Both the position numbers and the translations under genes were made by a program. Below, piece by piece: positions 1 through 6,521 of a DNA stretch of 7,316 nt. Every line of letters starts with the position of its first letter. Positions within the stretch are counted from its first letter, which is position 1. Below the pieces are notes generated by a model. That model worked only from the letters and a program-made list of their open reading frames with translations. It was not told the DNA's origin and ran no database searches. The DNA is from Treponema sp. (lineage in GTDB: Bacteria; Spirochaetota; Spirochaetia; Treponematales; Breznakiellaceae): NCBI GenBank assembly GCA_031257715.1, contig JAIROE010000302.1, positions 1 through 7,316 on the forward strand, given 5' to 3'.

Positions 1-1
1 T

Positions 2-694
2 CCTTCCCTTACCATTGATGACGCCTACGGCATCCAGCTTGCCAATGTGAAGCGGGTGCTGGAAATGGGTCATGTCATTTCGGGGAAGAAGATAGGGCTC
101 ACTTCTTCAGGTATACAGAAACAGTTCGGGGTGAACGAGCCCGATTACGGTCATCTTTACGCCGCGATGGACTGCAAAGACGGCCTTGTGAACACGGACG
201 CCCTGATGCAGCCGAAGATAGAGGGAGAGATTGCCTTTGTTTTGAAAAAGGATCTTGCGGGCGGCAAGGTTACCCGCGAAGACGTTATCAGGGCCGCGGA
301 TTATGTTGTTGCCGCTTTCGAGATCGTAGACAGCCGCATCGCCGGCTGGAAAATCAAGCTGGTTGACACCGTGTCGGATAACGCGTCCTCGGGACGCTAT
401 ATTTTGGGGAGCAGAAAACTCGGGCCGGACGAAGTTGATCTGCCGAATGTTTCGATGAAACTGTGGAAGAACGGCAGCGAACCTGCCGGAGAAGGCACAG
501 GGGCAGCCGTTCTGGGCGATCCCTGTGTTTCGGTGGCATGGCTTGCCAACCGCCTCTGGGGTTACGGGGTGACGCTTAAGGCCGGAGAGGTGATCCTTTC
601 GGGCGCCTTTTCTTCGGCGCCGGCGGCCAAAAAAGGCGATTCGTTCACCGCGGAATTTTCATCGTTCGGAAAAGTAGAAGCCCGGTTTGTGTAA
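2..694 (+). CDS. dmpE: 2-oxopent-4-enoate (2-hydroxypenta-2,4-dienoate) hydratase, 5'-truncated by the window edge
   Basis: This enzyme adds water to 2-hydroxypenta-2,4-dienoate, giving 4-hydroxy-2-oxovalerate in the cytoplasmic catechol meta-cleavage pathway. The frame is open from base 2 (reading PSLTIDDAYGIQLANV), and this matches the family's N-terminal part, so the GTG at 47 is internal and the true start lies upstream. About 230 residues are visible against roughly 260 for the family, so about 30 are missing. Numbering from codon 47, the divalent-metal ligands are E59 and E61 (in PKIEGEIAF) and E92 (in FEIVDSRI). Their 2- and 31-residue spacing matches that of E. coli MhpD as I recall it. 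GKKIGLTS, GWKIK, SDNASSG and LKAGEVILSG favour the hydratase (DmpE/XylJ/MhpD) over the sister 4-oxalocrotonate decarboxylase (DmpH/XylI). The next pathway gene begins 57 bases downstream. I am confident of the family and fairly confident of hydratase over decarboxylase. Confidence 0.92.
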   Translation, partial: PSLTIDDAYGIQLANVKRVLEMGHVISGKKIGLTSSGIQKQFGVNEPDYGHLYAAMDCKDGLVNTDALMQPKIEGEIAFVLKKDLAGGKVTREDVIRAADYVVAAFEIVDSRIAGWKIKLVDTVSDNASSGRYILGSRKLGPDEVDLPNVSMKLWKNGSEPAGEGTGAAVLGDPCVSVAWLANRLWGYGVTLKAGEVILSGAFSSAPAAKKGDSFTAEFSSFGKVEARFV

Positions 695-751
695 GATAGC
701 GCCGGCGGAAAAAAGGACGGTTGTCCGCAGATTTGATTCAGGCAGGGTGTT

Positions 752-1615
752 ATGGAGAAAATAAAGGTCGGCATCATAGGTCCAGGCAACATTGGAAGCG
801 ATCTCATGTACAAGGTCATGAAGAGCAGAAATTTGCAGATGCACATCATGGCGGGAATTGTTGAATCGGAAGGGATCAGGCGTGCTGAGGGACTTGGTTT
901 TAAAACCTCCATAAAAGGGGTGGACGCGGTTGCTTCCGATCCGGAAGTGAGTATTGTCTTTGACGCCACAAGCGCCAAGGCTCATCTTCATAACGCCCCC
1001 ATACTCAACGCGGCGGGGAAAATATCCATAGACATGACCCCCGCGGCGGTGGGGCCCTATGTGGTACCCTGTGTCAACCTTGACAGGCTGACAAATGAAA
1101 CGGATTTCAATATGGTTACCTGCGGCGGCCAGGCGACGGTACCCATAGCCCACGCCATCAACCGCGCGGCCGGCGCCGAATATGTGGAAATTGTTTCCTG
1201 CATTTCGTCAAGGAGCGCCGGTCCCGGTACGCGGGCCAATATCGACGAGTTCACCGAGACCACCGCCAGAGCCCTGCGCGTGGTGGGTGGCGCGGAAAAG
1301 AGCAAGGCGATCATCGTGCTGAATCCGGCCGAGCCTCCCCTCATGATGACCAATACGGTCTACGCCCTGGTAAAGGATCCCGTAGAAAAAAGGATCGTTG
1401 AATCGGTGAACGATATTATCCGCGAAGTGCAGTCCTATGTACCGGGTTACCGCCTGCGGGTTCCGCCCGTCATGGACGGCAACAAGGTGACGGTGATCAT
1501 TGAAGTGGAAGGGGCCGGGGATTTTCTTCCTTCATATTCGGGAAACCTGGATATTATCAACCAGGCCGCGGTAGCGGTAGCGGAAAAGCTTGCTGCCGGA
1601 ATGGGGGGAGCATAA
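752..1615 (+). CDS. dmpF: acetaldehyde dehydrogenase (acylating, CoA- and NAD-dependent)
   Basis: This enzyme oxidises acetaldehyde to acetyl-CoA with NAD+ and CoA, the last step of the meta-cleavage pathway. The N-terminal Rossmann fold shows [11 protein letters not shown] (residues 8-18), and FDATSA (70-75) and [10 protein letters not shown] (94-103) are family signatures. The catalytic cysteine is C124 in [11 protein letters not shown], matching C132 of DmpF. The C-terminal part with [18 protein letters not shown] is intact. At 287 residues it is somewhat shorter than the 300-316 usual for DmpF/MhpF, and no single domain looks lost. The ATG at 752 has AGGG at 744-747 and directly precedes the KVGIIGPG strand. 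Its stop is one base before the aldolase ATG, as expected for genes whose products form a substrate-channelling complex in Pseudomonas (DmpFG). Channelling here is inferred from that family. Confidence 0.95.
   Translation: MEKIKVGIIGPGNIGSDLMYKVMKSRNLQMHIMAGIVESEGIRRAEGLGFKTSIKGVDAVASDPEVSIVFDATSAKAHLHNAPILNAAGKISIDMTPAAVGPYVVPCVNLDRLTNETDFNMVTCGGQATVPIAHAINRAAGAEYVEIVSCISSRSAGPGTRANIDEFTETTARALRVVGGAEKSKAIIVLNPAEPPLMMTNTVYALVKDPVEKRIVESVNDIIREVQSYVPGYRLRVPPVMDGNKVTVIIEVEGAGDFLPSYSGNLDIINQAAVAVAEKLAAGMGGA
1603..1610 (+). promoter_or_regulatory. ribosome binding site fixing the aldolase start
   Basis: The purine run GGGGGGAG lies inside the last codons of the acetaldehyde dehydrogenase gene, six bases before the ATG at 1617. 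It supports that ATG over the in-frame TTG at 1590, which would add nine residues unlike the family N-terminus. The overlap with the upstream gene suggests translational coupling. Confidence 0.6.
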
Positions 1616-1616
1616 G

Positions 1617-2627
1617 ATGAGAACGGACAGGATATACATTGTAGATACGACCCTTCGGGACGGGAGCCATGCGATAAGCCACAGTTTTACCGTTGAACAG
1701 GTGTCCGCGGTGGCGGGTGGACTGGACAGGGCGGGGGTGGAGTTCGTTGAACTGAGCCACGGAGACGGCATCGCCGGTTCTTCCATCAATTACGGCTTTT
1801 CCGTGGTACCCGAACTGGAACTGCTTGCAATGGCGGGAAAGGCCGTCAGGCAGGCGAAACTCGGCGTGCTTCTTCTTCCCGGCATAGGAACCATTGAAGA
1901 TCTCAAAGAGGCACGGGCGAGGGGAGCTAACGCGGTGCGTGTGGCGACCCATGTGACCGAGGCGGATATCGCCATACAGCACATAGGCTGGGCAAAACAG
2001 AACGGCATGTTTGCTGTCGGTTTTCTTATGATGACCCACATGGCTTCTCCCGAAAAAATCGTGGAACAGGCCAAAATTTTTGAAGACGCCGGGGCGGATT
2101 ATATCAACCTTGCCGATTCGGCAGGTTACATGACGCCGGACGATGTGCGCGCCCGTGTCGGCGAGCTTAAGGCCCGGTCGAAGATCCCGGTGGGTTTTCA
2201 TGCTCACAATAACCTTGGGCTTGCGGTGGCCAATTCCCTGGCGGCGGTGGAGGAAGGGGCTTCCTATATAGACGCTACCTGCCGGGGGCTTGGCGCCGGA
2301 GCGGGAAATACGCAGACAGAAGTTTTTTGCGCGGTACTCCAGCGGCTTGGGTACAATACCGGCATAGATTGTTATGCCCTCATGGATCTTGCCGAGAATG
2401 TGGTTGAGCCCCTGATGCAGCGGCCGCAGATCATACGCACCGATTCCCTCATGCTGGGCTACGCGGGGGTGTATTCAAGTTTTCTCCTGCATACCCGGCG
2501 GGCATCGGAGCGGTTCGGCATTCCGCCGCGGGACATCCTTGTGGAATTGGGGAAGCGCCGAATGGTCGGCGGCCAGGAAGACATGATCGTGGATGTTGCG
2601 TACGAACTTTCGCGGAAAAAGAAATAG
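1617..2627 (+). CDS. dmpG: 4-hydroxy-2-oxovalerate aldolase
   Basis: This class II (metal-dependent) aldolase splits 4-hydroxy-2-oxovalerate into pyruvate and acetaldehyde. The product is 336 residues, close to MhpE (about 337) and DmpG (about 345). The N-terminal HMGL-like TIM barrel begins with DTTLRDGSHAI (10-20), giving the catalytic R14, metal ligand D15 and catalytic-base candidate H18. The other metal ligands are H195 and H197 in GFHAHNNLGLAVANS. GRGANAVRVATH-like and MMTHMASPEK segments also fit. The C-terminal communication domain carries GYAGVYSSFL (281-290, with the conserved Y282) and KRRMVGGQEDMIVDVA (313-328), which separates it from isopropylmalate and homocitrate synthases. 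The gene sits one base after the acetaldehyde dehydrogenase stop, so the toxic intermediate acetaldehyde is probably passed directly between the two proteins, as in DmpFG. Confidence 0.96.
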   Translation: MRTDRIYIVDTTLRDGSHAISHSFTVEQVSAVAGGLDRAGVEFVELSHGDGIAGSSINYGFSVVPELELLAMAGKAVRQAKLGVLLLPGIGTIEDLKEARARGANAVRVATHVTEADIAIQHIGWAKQNGMFAVGFLMMTHMASPEKIVEQAKIFEDAGADYINLADSAGYMTPDDVRARVGELKARSKIPVGFHAHNNLGLAVANSLAAVEEGASYIDATCRGLGAGAGNTQTEVFCAVLQRLGYNTGIDCYALMDLAENVVEPLMQRPQIIRTDSLMLGYAGVYSSFLLHTRRASERFGIPPRDILVELGKRRMVGGQEDMIVDVAYELSRKKK

Positions 2628-2639
2628 AAAAGAAACGGA

Positions 2640-2924
2640 ATGGAGAAGTATCTTATTACGGTGGAGGATACAGGACAAAAATTTTACTGTGCCGGCGACC
2701 AGGCGGTTCTCCGGGCGATGTTTCATGCCGGAACCGGCCCCCTTCATTACGGCTGCTGCGGCGGAGGATGCGGGATCTGCAAAATGCGCATCGTCTCGGG
2801 TACATGGGATGCCTTTAAGCCCATGAGCCGCGCCTATATAAGCGGAGAGAATGAAAAACGGGGCGTGGTTCTTTTATGTTGTGTCAAGCCCCGCAGCGAT
2901 ATGGTTATTGCGCGGGTGTTATAG
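2640..2924 (+). CDS. dmpQ: XylT/DmpQ-type [2Fe-2S] ferredoxin
   Basis: This is a 94-residue plant-type ferredoxin. In Pseudomonas, XylT and DmpQ re-reduce the active-site iron of catechol 2,3-dioxygenase after it is oxidised, and the dioxygenase gene follows here after 30 bases, so the same role is inferred. Cluster cysteines are C39, C44 and C47 (C-x4-C-x2-C in GCCGGGCGICK) and C80 in the LLCCVKP segment. MSRAYI (62-67) matches the MSRGHV segment of XylT, separating it from electron carriers of other pathways. Two extra cysteines, C40 and C81, each sit directly next to a cluster cysteine, where XylT as I recall it has Arg and Gln. The start ATG lies 12 bases after the aldolase stop, with only a weak purine stretch (AAACGGA) in front, so translation may depend on coupling. 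The alternative +1-frame reading over the same bases lacks these motifs. Confidence 0.93.
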   Translation: MEKYLITVEDTGQKFYCAGDQAVLRAMFHAGTGPLHYGCCGGGCGICKMRIVSGTWDAFKPMSRAYISGENEKRGVVLLCCVKPRSDMVIARVL

Positions 2925-2936
2925 ACAAGGCATTTA

Positions 2937-2948
2937 TTTTTTTGGAGG
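2937..2948 (+). promoter_or_regulatory. T7 tract and strong ribosome binding site before the dioxygenase
   Basis: Seven T residues (2937-2943) are followed at once by GGAGG (2944-2948), six bases before the ATG at 2955. This is the best Shine-Dalgarno match in the window. The U-rich stretch in the mRNA could act as a ribosome standby or S1-binding site, which is inference. I found no convincing stem just before the T run, so I do not call it a terminator. Confidence 0.6.
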
Positions 2949-2954
2949 TACAGT

Positions 2955-3881
2955 ATGGGATTTCATGGTACGCTTCGCCCGGGTCTGATTCAGCTCAAGG
3001 TGCTGGATTTGGACAAAACCCTCAATTTTTACAAGGACATTCTTGGGCTCGACGAGGTAGGCCGTACCGGTGACGGCAGGGTTATGCTTAAAGCCTATGA
3101 TGAATTTGATCATCACAGCGTGGTGCTCCGCAAGGCCGATACGGCCGGGCTGGACTATGTAGGCTTCAAGGTTTCAAGTGAGAAATGGCTTGAAGATATC
3201 AAGGGCAGAACCGAAAAATTCGGCTACAAGGTGACGGAAGTCGCTCCCAATACCGAACAGCCCGGTTTTGGCAAGCAGTACAAATTCACCCTTTGTACGG
3301 GCCATGAATTCCATGTTTATCATGATGTGGAACTTGCCAAAGATACTCCCCAGATCAAGAATCCCGACATCTGGAACAATCCGCCCCGCGGTATGCGCGC
3401 GACAAGGCTTGATCACTTCCTGCTCTACGGGCCGGGTATTGTCGAAGCCGAACGCTTTATGAAAGAAGTGTTCGATATGTACGTTCCCGAAGTCTGTAAC
3501 ACCCCGGACGGCAAACGGCTTGCCGCGTGGATCACCAGTTCCAACAAGCCTCATGATCTTGCGTTTGTGGAATATCCCAAGCCGAACACCATACACCATA
3601 TCGGTTTCTATCTTCAGACTTGGGAAGACGTTCTTCATGCGGCGGACCTTATCGCCATCAATCATCTTAAGCTTGATATTGGGCCCACCCGGCACGCGAT
3701 TACCCGGGGGCTTACCATCTACTTCTGGGAGCCGTCGGGTAACCGGATCGAAACCTACTGCGGCGGCTATACCGCTTATCCCGATAATCCGCAGCGGGTA
3801 TGGGATTCAGATCAGCTTGGCCGCGGCCTCTTCTATTTCTCCGGTGAAATGATCCCCAGCTTTCTGGAGATCGTTACCTGA
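2955..3881 (+). CDS. dmpB: catechol 2,3-dioxygenase (extradiol, XylE/DmpB type)
   Basis: This enzyme uses O2 and a non-haem Fe(II) to open catechol beside its hydroxyls, giving 2-hydroxymuconic semialdehyde. The product is 308 residues (XylE has 307) with two vicinal-oxygen-chelate domains, roughly 1-140 and 150-285. Iron ligands are H154 (RLDHFLLYGP), H215 (TIHHIGFYLQTWEDV) and E266 (GNRIETYCGG), one position beyond H153, H214 and E265 of XylE. The second-shell residues H200 (KPHDLAFV), H247 (TRHAIT) and Y256 (TIYFWEP) are also kept, so the enzyme should be active. The C-terminal stretch DSDQLGRGLFY matches the DQLGKAIFY region of XylE, as I recall it. The start is set by GGAGG at 2944-2948. 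The ferredoxin gene just before it is its expected repair partner. The substrate range (catechol versus alkylcatechols) cannot be told from sequence by eye. Confidence 0.97.
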   Translation: MGFHGTLRPGLIQLKVLDLDKTLNFYKDILGLDEVGRTGDGRVMLKAYDEFDHHSVVLRKADTAGLDYVGFKVSSEKWLEDIKGRTEKFGYKVTEVAPNTEQPGFGKQYKFTLCTGHEFHVYHDVELAKDTPQIKNPDIWNNPPRGMRATRLDHFLLYGPGIVEAERFMKEVFDMYVPEVCNTPDGKRLAAWITSSNKPHDLAFVEYPKPNTIHHIGFYLQTWEDVLHAADLIAINHLKLDIGPTRHAITRGLTIYFWEPSGNRIETYCGGYTAYPDNPQRVWDSDQLGRGLFYFSGEMIPSFLEIVT

Positions 3882-3930
3882 CAGCCGTTTTGGGCGCGGC
3901 TGCAGGGCCTGTCCGGAGCCGTGTACAGGC
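3882..3930 (+). repeat. two short inverted repeats after the dioxygenase gene
   Basis: CAGCCG (3882-3887) pairs with CGGCTG (3897-3902) around a nine-base loop, immediately after the dioxygenase stop. GCCTGT (3907-3912) then pairs with ACAGGC (3925-3930) around twelve bases. Neither is followed by a T run. They could be weak transcript-end or mRNA-stability hairpins separating the pathway genes from the kinase, or chance at this GC content. Confidence 0.3.
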
Positions 3931-3964
3931 GACAGAAAGGCCCCCGCTGCGTTAAAATGGGACT

Positions 3965-5398
3965 GTGATACTTGCCATTGACATTGGAACTTCAAATTTT
4001 AAGGCGGCGCTCTTCGGTTTTAACGGAGAGTGCCGCGCTTTTGTTTCGCAGCCGCTTGCGGCAGGGATGGCCGGCGGAAGACATGAGATTGATCCGCGCC
4101 TGTGGCTTGCCGCCTTTGAATCGTGCTGCCTCAGGCTTGATTCCATGGCCGGCCCCCTTGCCGGGGTTGAAGCCCTGTCCGTTTCCGGCAACGGCCCGAC
4201 CCTGGTACCGGCCATGGAAAACGCGGACAGGGCTTTTGACCATGCGGACGCCGCGGCGCTGGGGCCCGCGCGGCTTTGGCTTGACCGCCGTGCCGGGGAG
4301 GAAGCCAGGGCGGTATCGGAGGCGGCGGGTGCTTTTGTGGACGGCGGTTTCTTCCTTCCCAAGGCGCTGTACATAAAAAACCGCGAACCGGAACTCTATG
4401 AAAAAACAGGCTTTTTTTTCTATTGTCCTGAAGTCCTTGCATGGGTTCTTACCGGAGAGGCCCGCACGGTTTTTCCCTCGGAAGGTTTTGAAAGATGGTA
4501 CTGGACGGCGGAGATGCTGGACAGGCTTGGTCTTGATTCCGGCATGTTTCCCCCGTTCATTTCTCCCGGCCAGACCATAGGTACGCTGCTTCCTTCACTG
4601 GCCGGCCGTTTCGGTTTCAGGAAAGCGGTCCCGGTGATTGCCGGAGGGCCCGACTTCTTTACCGCCATTTTGGGTTCCGGCGCCGTGAGGCCGGGCATGG
4701 TATGTGACAGATCGGGGACTTCCGAAGGGATCAACCTTTGTACGGAAAAGCGGATCATGGACAGGCGGCTCATGTCTTACGGACATCCGGCGAAGCCGTA
4801 CTGGAATCTTTCGGGAATTATTTCAACAACGGGAAAGGCGATTGAATGGGCCCGGACGCTTTTGGGGTTCAGGGATTATGATGATTTTTACGCGGCCGCG
4901 GCGGGGACGGAGGCGGACGGAGTAATCTTCCTTCCCTATCTTGAAGGGGAACGGGCGCCGCTTTGGGATGCGGAGGCCCGCGGTGTGTTTTTTGGCATGA
5001 GCAGTTCCACGACGCGGGCCGCGCTTGCCCGCGCCGCGGCGGAGGGGATCTGCTTCGCCGTCCGTGATGTGATTTCCGTTATGGAAGAAGCGGAGGCCCC
5101 GGCGGGCGTCCTCCGCGTCACAGGCGGAACTTCCCGAAGCTCCGTTCTCAATCAGATCAAGGCCGATGTTACGGAGCGGGACGTGATCCCCGTCGAGGGA
5201 AAAGCGGAACTTACCGGACTTGCCGTTCTGGCCGCATCGGCGCTGGGAAAGTACGGCGATCGTGGTGAAGCGGCCTTTGCCCTTGTGAAGTCCGGGACTG
5301 TCTTTCATCCCGATGAAAAAAAGGCGCGTCTTTATGAAAAAAAATTTGGCCGTTACCGTTCCCTTTACCGTTCACTCCGGGAAGAGTTCAGGGCGTGA
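3965..5398 (+). CDS. FGGY-family carbohydrate kinase, substrate unknown
   Basis: FGGY kinases transfer phosphate from ATP to a sugar or polyol in the cytoplasm. The product is 477 residues, near the family norm of about 480-520. The N-terminal actin-like domain opens with LAIDIGTSNFKAALF (phosphate-1 motif, residues 3-17). The likely catalytic base is D230 in AGGPDFFTAILGSGAV. The phosphate-2 region is SGTSEGINL (250-258), and FLPYLEGERAPLWD (322-335) is a classic family block. The C-terminal domain has RVTGGTSRSSVLNQIKADV (384-402). The xylulokinase SGQMHG loop is replaced by SGNGPTLVP (74-82), so I would not call it xylulokinase. The GTG start is forced: a TAA lies in frame at 3953-3955 and the DIGTS motif follows at once. 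The ribosome site is poor (ATGGGA, close to the start). It lies 83 bases after the dioxygenase gene and 67 before the import operon, and could belong with either. Confidence 0.9.
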   Translation: MILAIDIGTSNFKAALFGFNGECRAFVSQPLAAGMAGGRHEIDPRLWLAAFESCCLRLDSMAGPLAGVEALSVSGNGPTLVPAMENADRAFDHADAAALGPARLWLDRRAGEEARAVSEAAGAFVDGGFFLPKALYIKNREPELYEKTGFFFYCPEVLAWVLTGEARTVFPSEGFERWYWTAEMLDRLGLDSGMFPPFISPGQTIGTLLPSLAGRFGFRKAVPVIAGGPDFFTAILGSGAVRPGMVCDRSGTSEGINLCTEKRIMDRRLMSYGHPAKPYWNLSGIISTTGKAIEWARTLLGFRDYDDFYAAAAGTEADGVIFLPYLEGERAPLWDAEARGVFFGMSSSTTRAALARAAAEGICFAVRDVISVMEEAEAPAGVLRVTGGTSRSSVLNQIKADVTERDVIPVEGKAELTGLAVLAASALGKYGDRGEAAFALVKSGTVFHPDEKKARLYEKKFGRYRSLYRSLREEFRA

Positions 5399-5453
5399 TC
5401 GGCTCCGCCGTTTATCACTTCCCAAAAAAGTGTTCAGGGTATAAAATGGCGGC

Positions 5454-5462
5454 AGGAAGGGG
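5454..5462 (+). promoter_or_regulatory. ribosome binding site of the BMP lipoprotein gene
   Basis: AGGAAGGGG ends three bases before the ATG at 5466, and its AGGA part is eight bases away. It supports that ATG, which also yields a proper lipoprotein signal peptide. Confidence 0.6.
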
Positions 5463-5465
5463 AAA

Positions 5466-6521
5466 ATGAAAAAACAAACATTGTTCTTGGCATCCGTTCT
5501 TTTTACCGCCGCGTTTCTTTTGACATGCCAGCGCTCCGGCCGCGCCCCGCTTCCGGCCGGGAATCCGGATGGACAGGCGCGTCTTTCGGTACTGGTGTAT
5601 ATTACCGGGGTAATGGCGGGGAGCCCTTCCTATGAAATGCTTGCGGCCGGCGCGGAAGAATTTGCCACCGGTCACTCCGGCGTGCGGGTGAAAATATACG
5701 AGGCGGGATTCAACCAGGCCGAATGGGAGGAGCAGCTTACCTCCCTTGTGGCAAGCGGCGAATACGATCTTGTTCTTGGATCGAATCCTTCCCTGCCTGA
5801 AATATGCGCCAGGGTTGGGGAAAAATTTCCCGATCAGAAATTTATCATTACCGACGCTGTGTACAGCGGAAATTCCAGAATCTGTACGTATCTGTACAAT
5901 CAATACGAACAGTCCCTTTTCCTCGGTTACCTTGCGGGGCTCATCACGACAAGCGGCATGGAGTACGCCAACAGGGCAAAGCGCGTTGGTTTTATTGCCG
6001 CGCAGGAATATCCCCTGCTTAACGGTCACATTGTGCCCGGCTTTCTTGACGGGGCAAGACGGGCCGATCCCGGCATAACGATGGATTTCCGTGTGGTGGG
6101 CAACTGGTATGATGCCAACAAGGCGGCGGATTTGGCGTCAAGCATGATAGACGCCGGGGTGGATGTATTCGCCGTAATAGCCGGCGGCGCGGCTCAGGGC
6201 CTCATCAAGACTGCGGAAAGGATGGGCGCTTATGTGGTTTTTCATAATACCAACGAATACGGTTCGGCACCCGGCGTGATTGTGGGATGCGGTATCATGG
6301 AGCAGAAGAAGCTGACCATGGAGATTCTCGCCGATGCGCTGGAGGGAAAAGTGCAGTACGGAACTTCCCGGACTGTGGGGGTCAGGGAAGGTTACCTCAA
6401 CTTCATAGACAATGATTCCGGATATACGGAATATGTTCCCCCCGAAATACGGGAAAAATTCGACGCCTTCATGGACGATATACGGGCGGGCCGCGAGACA
6501 TACCCGGTCCCGCCGCTGTGA
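5466..6521 (+). CDS. BMP/PnrA-family ABC transporter substrate-binding lipoprotein
   Basis: This is the binding protein of an ABC importer, expected to be lipid-anchored at the outer face of the inner membrane. The 351-residue product starts with MKK, a hydrophobic stretch (5-19) and the lipobox LLTC with C21 as the lipidated cysteine. The relaxed T at -1 is common in spirochaetes. The mature part is the two-lobed BMP fold: SVLVYITGV (41-49), FPDQKFIITDA (121-131), QSLFLGYLAG (149-158), KRVGFIAAQEYPLLNG (172-187), and IDAGVDVFAVIAGGAAQG (228-245). Known members such as T. pallidum PnrA (TmpC) bind purine nucleosides. Compared from memory, the usual D-x-S-[FY]-N pocket motif reads SPSYE (53-57) and the later acidic DxDQ stretch reads NTNE (261-264), so the ligand may differ. 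Its stop overlaps the GTG of the ATPase gene, indicating one operon. Confidence 0.9.
   Translation: MKKQTLFLASVLFTAAFLLTCQRSGRAPLPAGNPDGQARLSVLVYITGVMAGSPSYEMLAAGAEEFATGHSGVRVKIYEAGFNQAEWEEQLTSLVASGEYDLVLGSNPSLPEICARVGEKFPDQKFIITDAVYSGNSRICTYLYNQYEQSLFLGYLAGLITTSGMEYANRAKRVGFIAAQEYPLLNGHIVPGFLDGARRADPGITMDFRVVGNWYDANKAADLASSMIDAGVDVFAVIAGGAAQGLIKTAERMGAYVVFHNTNEYGSAPGVIVGCGIMEQKKLTMEILADALEGKVQYGTSRTVGVREGYLNFIDNDSGYTEYVPPEIREKFDAFMDDIRAGRETYPVPPL

Noticed and set aside
47..49. GTG at 47 as the start of the hydratase gene
   Set aside because: The frame is open to base 2 and the residues before it match the family's N-terminus, so this is an internal Val.
701..728. Competing small stems between hydratase and acetaldehyde dehydrogenase (GCGGA/TCCGC and GGAC/GTCC)
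   Set aside because: Stems of four to five pairs are expected by chance in GC-rich DNA and lack a T tract.
562..1153. Minus-strand open frames of 138 and 164 codons opposite the hydratase and acetaldehyde dehydrogenase
   Set aside because: They lie antisense to well-supported enzymes, show no family motifs and follow from codon bias in GC-rich genes.
2593..2826. Reading frame overlapping the ferredoxin gene in another frame
   Set aside because: It has no recognisable motif, whereas the overlapping frame is a clear ferredoxin; it is a shadow.
3965..5398. Naming the kinase xylulokinase (xylB)
   Set aside because: The family fold fits, but the substrate-loop motif of xylulokinase is absent.
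5416..5445. CACTT/AAGTG hairpin (5416-5432) and TATAAA (5440-5445) as a terminator and promoter before the lipoprotein gene
   Set aside because: The stem is only five pairs with no T run after it. The TATAAA has no acceptable -35 partner at 16-18 bases and would leave a very short leader.
5399..5465. Purine-type riboswitch upstream of the BMP lipoprotein gene
   Set aside because: The gap is only 67 bases and I see no three-way junction or conserved core.
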